From positions 1,984,001 to 2,048,000 of the forward strand of contig NW_025408670.1 of NCBI RefSeq assembly GCF_020360975.1: a stretch of DNA of 64,000 nucleotides. The letters are read 5' to 3'. Under the pieces are notes generated by a model. It saw only the letters and a program-made list of their open reading frames with translations. It was not told the origin of the DNA and made no database searches. Origin of the DNA: Hirsutella rhossiliensis. Taxonomy: Eukaryota; Ascomycota; Sordariomycetes; Hypocreales; Ophiocordycipitaceae. Below, piece after piece: positions 58,488-64,000 of the stretch. A program made the translations under genes and the position numbers. How positions within the stretch are numbered: the first letter of the stretch is position 1; every line of letters starts with the position of its first letter.

Positions 58488-59918
58488 GTTGACGGTTCTG
58501 TTGCGTACGGGCTTGAGAGGAAGACGGGCGGCAGTTGATGATGGTGATGGCGGGAGAGATGGAAGATGGAAAATACAAGAGAGGGGGGGCGTACTTTTGC
58601 CGGACTCGACGACCTCGGACAAGCTGTTCGCGGAGTTACGAGAGGAGGGAGGGGTTGCAACAGCGTTGCCCCTCACCCACCTCGTCATAGGCGTCTTATC
58701 CTTGCTAAGATATGTGAAGCTGACTAAGGCACTACCACATGGCTAAGCTACGTATTATTATCCAGGATCAATCCATGGCTTGAGCAGACTCACGCACACC
58801 TCCTATTAGACGACGAGACATTTGCGCCGTCTTCCAAAGCAAAGAGGCCTGAATCTTCTCTATACACGAACGGTTCTCTATAGAGGAACTGCCCCTTTTC
58901 GGACGAATAGGCCGCCCGCTCATAGCCGCACTCACTCCTTTACTTTCGGCTCACCCACTGATAGGCGATAGCTAATAGTTACTTAGTTTCCGGGAACTAC
59001 ATGTAGCATCCTAATCTCCGGATATCAAAATATCTACCGTGGTCACTTGCAGGTCTACTTAAGAGTCCAACAGGGAGGGTCTCATTGACGTGTTCCGCGC
59101 AGCGGTGCTTTGGCGCCGAAGCTTGAAGCAACTATGCTTAGCATGTTATATTGAGCAGGTGGCGTGCAACGGCACCTCACAATCCTGCCAGTTTTGTCCA
59201 ATTACCCGGACTGGAATGTTTAGGATAAAAGTGTTGATCAGCCTTTGCACTATTACGGCATAGCTCACGCATAAGCCGGATTGGCTTCGCCTTTACCTTT
59301 AGGACAACACTTGAATACCTTGGGACAAGGCCATGCCCACGTGTATAAAGCGTTGTCCTTCACAGTGAGCGTGGCCGAGGCTAATACATAGCCAGTCGCC
59401 TCGTTGTCGTTTTCTCCCGGTGGCATGATTAACTAGAAATGGTTTACGCGAGTCAGATGCAAACTACGTTACTATGCTGAAGGGCTCACTTGCATTGCTT
59501 TGAGAATCCTCCATGTAACTTCCGTCCATCCTAAACCGCGATCAAGTATTCAAGGGAGCCTGCGAACAAGTTCTGCGGCTCTTGCTGTGGTATAATTTAC
59601 TCGCGCTTACGAGCCAACCGGCAAGTTTCTTCTTCGAAGCCGGAGTATACGACACAAGGCTCGAGGACCCAACTTGAATCATAGTGAGCTCCGACATGGT
59701 GCTTAAACTAACTCAAGCCTGCCTTGGGCATTTATGGCGGACTGTCAACAAGGTTTCCCGCTGCCAGTAGGTACCTCACGAGCCGACCGGCTTTTATGAC
59801 CGGCCAGCATGAAAAGCGAAATATTTCGAGTAATCGTCTTGAATTATAGCAGCGGCCTGTGTTTCCAAGTCACTGGCAAACAGACAAGCTGCCTGTCATC
59901 AGTAAATCGTCTTGCCCA
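58488..59918. other. Gene-poor intergenic stretch
   Basis: No gene is supported here. The sequence is of normal base composition, without RIP signature. Confidence 0.5.
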
Positions 59919-60212
59919 ATGCTTACTCCTACCACGCCTCGCGCGGCGAAACGGCCCAAGGAAATACGGTATGACTCGGTGCACATCCCCTGGGCGGCCG
60001 AGACCAAGGCCGATGATCAAATCATCACCAAGACACCAAACCAGACACTTTCGGGCGTTGTTGTAGCGGCTGTGAGGCATGGAGCAAAATACAAAGGGAT
60101 TGTCCATTTCCATCATCGCCACCTCTACAGAGAAGAAGCTACTCGCGCCAATTTATGTCATCACGATACTTACGAGATGGCACTTGGCGGAACTTGGGTG
60201 AAATGGAACTAG
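59919..60212 (+). CDS. Possible small hypothetical protein
   Basis: An ATG at 59919 opens 97 codons (MLTPTTPRAAKRPKEIRYDS...) that end at 60212. The product has a basic Pro/Thr start, a middle VVVAAVRHGAKYKGIV and a His-rich C-terminal part. No family recognised, no signal peptide, no intron. It may be a chance frame in the gene-poor region. Confidence 0.25.
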   Translation: MLTPTTPRAAKRPKEIRYDSVHIPWAAETKADDQIITKTPNQTLSGVVVAAVRHGAKYKGIVHFHHRHLYREEATRANLCHHDTYEMALGGTWVKWN

Positions 60213-60714
60213 TTGCTTGTGCTCAGTAGGGCTTAGGGTTAACTACCTGGGTAGGTTATCCTGCCCTCCGCCTTGTGGCTCTGCCAAGCACTTTAGCCGC
60301 ACTTCCCAAGCCTTGGGCGTCGTGGAATCTTCTGAATAACCCATGCACCTTGAAGCCGGCGGCTTATCAAATCGCCCAGGGGCTTTTCAAGCCCGTCAAT
60401 CAGAATGCTGTGGGTTGATCGTCCACAAATCGCATAGGCTAGACGTCTACATACCGTACCCACTGGTCAACCTTGGCATCTAACAGTGCCGGTGCATGTA
60501 CGCTTGCGTAGGTATAATTCGAATTTTATATCCGGACGAGGAGGGTTGGACAATTCAATATGAGAGGGTTAGGGCTCAATGGCATGCCGATACGTGTAGC
60601 ATCCATCATTCGTGAGGTCGACATTTCGTCAACGAGGTCGCGCCTCTATCAACCTCACCTAACCCTTAAACCCGGTCAGAAGGTCGAGCTCCTTGTCTCC
60701 AGCTCTCGCTCCCC

Positions 60715-62168
60715 ATGCATCGACAAGACATGGGCGACGGCGCCACGGTGACGCAGAAAGCGTCGACGGCGCCGTCGACTGAGAGACAGGCGCAGCACCT
60801 CGATGCCCCTATGAGCACTCCAACGTCCCGCTGGCGACGGGACAGATACCCAGTGGCCCTCTCGTTCAACGTCGCTGCCTTCCTGCTTCCGGCCCTATAT
60901 AGCACCCTGGCCAAGCTTTGGGTTGCTAGGATTGACTCCAGCATGGTCGTCACGATAGAGTCAGCAGCCTCTTCCTCTCCCCACCAACTAAGGCTCCCTA
61001 TCCGCGACTGACATATTCGATTCCCAGCGTCTACACGTATATGGCCACCATCGCCGAGGTCATCAACGAGGGTCTCCCGCGCGTTTCGTGGACCACCATT
61101 GGTGACAAGTACTCACGCAAACGCAGCTTCTCGGTGCTTAGCGGTGCCATCGAGGCCGCCGTTGGCGCTGCGACGAGGGCTCTCGACGAGCCCGACGTTG
61201 CCCTTGTCTTAAGCTGTATCAAGTTTGCCGTAGCCGTAAATATTGTCCTCGATTTGCTGCTGATCTCAACCTTTAGGGTTGGGAGTTTTAGGCCGACGGT
61301 AAATCTACAGGCGGGCATCCATCTGGCCTGTAATCTCGCGGCTGCTTTCGGCGGCCTCGCTTACTTTTTGTTCAAGAACTCTGTCCGGAAAGGGGGGAGG
61401 GAGCGGGTGGCCCCCGGTCTCTGGGCCCTTAAGATCCTTCTTCGCCCGGCCATTCCAACCTTTGTCGAGTCGGCCATCCGAAACACCTTTTATCTATGGC
61501 TCGTCACCACCATTATCTCTATGGGGACCGTCTACGCCACGGCCTGGGGCGTCTTTAACACCATTCGCTGGGGCTTCGTCATGGTCCCCGTGTCTGCCTT
61601 GGAAGCCACGACCCTGACCTTTGTGGGACACAACTGGAGCCGCTGGCGGAGCGATATTGGCATTGCCACGCTCCGGCCCCGGCCGAGTCTGGCGTCCTTA
61701 GGTCGAATCGCCCGTCCTGCATTCGTCTCTGCCGCCGTGGCGCTCGCTTTCGAAGTGCCACTTTGCATCTCTATGTACTTTGTGGGCGCACGCTCCTTCG
61801 CACGATATCTAAGCGGCAGCGATGAAGTGGCTGAAGTGACCGCACGTATGTGGAGGACGTTGGACTGGTGCTACATCGTGTACGCCGTGTCAACGCAAAT
61901 GAGCGCCATCTTGCTTGCAACACGGCCCAAGTGGTATCTATGGCAGAGCTTGGCTAGCACGCTTTTATACGTCCTGCCCTGGACCATCGTCTGCCAGGTC
62001 GCCAAGCTAGACCGGAACAACGCATGGACGTACCACGCGCTGACGTTTGGAGGGAGTCTGGTGTTTAGCTTTGTCTGCATAATGGCTGTCCTAGGACTGT
62101 GGGCGTGGACTCTGAGGACGGGGAGGGCGCACTTGGAACAGGTCAGAGACCCGTCCGACGGTGCTTAA
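60715..62168 (+). CDS. MATE-type multidrug/toxin extrusion transporter
   Basis: Two exons (60715-60959, 61028-62168), 461 residues. The intron begins GTCAGC, has a gactgac branch site, ends CCCAG, and joins DSSMVVT(I)D to [11 protein letters not shown]. At least ten hydrophobic helices are visible, for example [17 protein letters not shown] at the start and a C-terminal [17 protein letters not shown]. The pattern [19 protein letters not shown] followed by [12 protein letters not shown] is like fungal members of the MATE superfamily, which export organic cations or metabolites with H+ or Na+. A second in-frame ATG at 60730 is possible. It is convergent with the P450; the stop codons are about 140 bp apart. 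Confidence 0.75.
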
Positions 62169-62310
62169 CGCGGCACTCGAGTCATCAACTTCGCGGCTCA
62201 CGCCGCAGCCAAGCTCTTTTTGGGGGAAGAAGGGGTAGGCAGGGAAAGGGCCTGGAGAGGGTAGCAAGAGGCGTACAAGGTGCTCGAGAGGTGAGCCTTG
62301 GGCTCGGCAC

Positions 62311-63864
62311 CTAGGTCTTGATCCCACGCAGCACTGTAGCGGCCTTTCCATCTCGAGGTACGATCCGACATGGATACCTCTTGGGATGGCTCGTCAAGCC
62401 GCTGGTCAGTTCGACTACCGGCTCAATGTCGTTGCCATCGTTGTCTCTTGCCTTCTCAATGTTCATTGCGCTCAACATGGACGCAATGACAATCCACAAG
62501 CTGGCCTCGGCCAAGTGCTTTCCGACGCATACTCTACGGCCGTAGCCAAACTGTCCGATGGGAAAGGGCTCGCCCAAGCCGCCCTCTTGTACCGGCATGT
62601 ACCGATCCGGGTTGAAGTTATCCGGATCGGTATAGACCGACTCGTCATGCGTCATAGCCCGCGCGTTGGCGTAGACAAAGGAGCCCGCGGGGATGAAGTA
62701 GCCGTTGTAGACATCATCCTCAAGGGAGCGATGAGGTATGCCAATGGGGGAAACGGGGCACCACCGCAGGGTCTCCTGGACAATGTAGTCAATGTACAGC
62801 AGGCGAGGACGGTCCTGGAAGGTGGGCAGCTTGTCGCGTCCCACGACGTCGTCGATGAGGCGCTGTGCCTTTGCCTGCACTTGGGGATGAAGTATCATGT
62901 TGAGGATGAAAACGACCAAGGAGCTCCACGTTGTGTCCTGGCCGGCGGCGTAGACGGCACCGGCGGCGCCCTTGATGTCGTCGTTGGACAGCTCCGGCTG
63001 CTCTCCCCTTTCTAGCTGGAGCTGTCTTTGGTCAAGCATGTCTTTAATGAGCGACTGGGCCCTTTGCTCGGAAGCCAAGACGGCGTCGAAGGGCTTGTCG
63101 TGCAGGTTGCAAATGGCCCACCTCCAGTCGGTGGCAAATTTGAGCGAGCGGTCATGAAAGCAGCGCGGCATCGACTTGAGAAAGGGGAAGAAGTCGACTG
63201 GGGTTCCGGCGGGGGCGCCGCCATGGGCAAGGGCGTAGCTGGCGTCGGCAGCCACCTGAATGAAAGGGTCGCTGTCGCTGTCGATGTTAATGCCGAAGCC
63301 TATGCCGAGGACGACGGCCGTGGCAAATCGCCTCAAGGCGTTTTCCCACTCGGCAGGGCTGTTGAGGATGCCCTTGAGCAAGATTGCCGTCTCACGCTCC
63401 TGCAGAGGCTGGTATCGCACGACGCTGCTCTTCTGGAAGCTCTTCTGCAGGATGCGACGGTGCATGCGAAAGTCCGGGCCCCATCTCAGGAAGGTGAGAG
63501 TCTTGCCCCAGCCCATGACCTCGAAAAGGACAAAGCGCGGGCGGTCGCAGTAGTTGGCGCCGCGTTTGTCCAGCAAGTCGACGGCGGTGCGGACCGAGTT
63601 GAGGACGACGACGGGCTGCCCCAAGACGTTGAAGGACAGGATATCGGATCCATATTCCTTGGACCATCGCATGTAGGCGTATTCGGGGCTGTAGGCAGGT
63701 ATGATGCGTAAATGGCCCAGGATCGGTTCTCCAGAAGGGCCAGGAGGGAGTGGCAGTGGGCTTCGCTTCGAGGTTGATCGGGCCAGGACCAACAGGAGGA
63801 TGGCGACGGCGACGGCGACGAAGGCGAGACCGGAGACTCCCGTCAGTAGCTGAAATAGGGCCAT
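62311..63864 (-). CDS. Cytochrome P450 monooxygenase
   Basis: 517 residues from ATG 63864, one exon. An N-terminal ER anchor (LTGVSGLAFVAVAVAILLLVL) is followed by the Pro-rich hinge LPLPPGPSG. The I-helix motif is AAGQDTTWSS, the K-helix ExxR is in ETLRW, the PERF-like region contains NFNPDRYMP, and the heme loop is FGYGRRVCVGKHL with the Cys axial ligand. All signature residues are present, so it should be active. The family cannot be assigned by eye; similarity to OrdA-like fungal enzymes of secondary metabolism is plausible. The absence of introns in a fungal P450 is somewhat unusual. The open frame extends upstream only with a TTG start. Confidence 0.93.
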   Translation of the reverse strand: MALFQLLTGVSGLAFVAVAVAILLLVLARSTSKRSPLPLPPGPSGEPILGHLRIIPAYSPEYAYMRWSKEYGSDILSFNVLGQPVVVLNSVRTAVDLLDKRGANYCDRPRFVLFEVMGWGKTLTFLRWGPDFRMHRRILQKSFQKSSVVRYQPLQERETAILLKGILNSPAEWENALRRFATAVVLGIGFGINIDSDSDPFIQVAADASYALAHGGAPAGTPVDFFPFLKSMPRCFHDRSLKFATDWRWAICNLHDKPFDAVLASEQRAQSLIKDMLDQRQLQLERGEQPELSNDDIKGAAGAVYAAGQDTTWSSLVVFILNMILHPQVQAKAQRLIDDVVGRDKLPTFQDRPRLLYIDYIVQETLRWCPVSPIGIPHRSLEDDVYNGYFIPAGSFVYANARAMTHDESVYTDPDNFNPDRYMPVQEGGLGEPFPIGQFGYGRRVCVGKHLAEASLWIVIASMLSAMNIEKARDNDGNDIEPVVELTSGLTSHPKRYPCRIVPRDGKAATVLRGIKT

Positions 63865-64000
63865 GTCTAGGCAAGGATGGGGGCCCGCAAGCCGAGGGTG
63901 AAATGCAAGCAAACCTATGGCGAGGTGCCAATGTCGTGAAGGAGAGGGGACGGAGAGGGCTGATGGCAGGAGGCACTGTAAGCTCCGGGATCTTCAGGGT

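Noticed and set aside
63028..63711. 227-codon plus-strand frame over the P450 gene
   Set aside because: Antisense shadow; P450 motifs lie on the minus strand.

Overview
The window looks like nuclear DNA of a filamentous ascomycete (Pezizomycotina, probably Sordariomycetes/Hypocreales by general gene style; the order is an inference). The evidence is short GT-AG introns of about 45-290 nt with CTAAC/CTGAC branch sites, a split tRNA-Pro gene, compact single-gene transcription units on both strands, typical ascomycete housekeeping genes, and a 5.7-kb block in which CpA and TpG are almost absent, the signature of repeat-induced point mutation (RIP).

Layout. 1-1300: left flank with an unassigned minus-strand reading frame, a perfect 74-bp tandem duplication and two adjacent palindromes. 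About 1316-7100: a Ty3/gypsy chromodomain retrotransposon, inactivated by RIP but still collinear in one pol frame. 7654-16000: a UCH-type deubiquitinase, an unknown acidic protein, a stand-alone NifS/Mo-cofactor-sulfurase-like enzyme, a small hydrophilic protein, an intron-containing tRNA-Pro(AGG) and a 54-bp tandem repeat. 16070-32360: myosin-II heavy chain, a divergent Red1-like CCCH zinc-finger protein, a steryl-ester-lipase-type membrane hydrolase and an unknown protein.

32786-48000 is an accessory stretch: a frameshifted nucleotidyltransferase-like gene, a GNAT acetyltransferase, a GRF-type zinc-finger protein, an Ayg1-like secreted hydrolase, a piggyBac-type transposase relic, an alpha/beta hydrolase, a small membrane protein with an in-frame TGA, a KUP/HAK potassium transporter, and decayed fragments including a HET-domain gene. 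48340-58490 is again housekeeping: PET191/COA5, a Ppn2-like vacuolar polyphosphatase, transaldolase (with a 12-nt microexon), Tudor-SN and Cu/Zn superoxide dismutase. The right end has a 2-kb gene-poor stretch, then a MATE-type transporter convergent with a cytochrome P450.

How the genes relate: most are independent housekeeping units rather than a pathway. Possible functional pairings are transaldolase with SOD1 (oxidative stress, NADPH supply) and MATE with P450 (small-molecule modification and export); both are inferences. I did not find a clearly new multi-gene system. The most interesting loose ends are two neighbouring nucleotidyltransferase-like genes, one of them broken; the small membrane protein interrupted by TGA; the microexon; and the MATE/P450 pair. 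All splice sites were assigned by eye from GT/AG, branch sites, frame continuity and family conservation.
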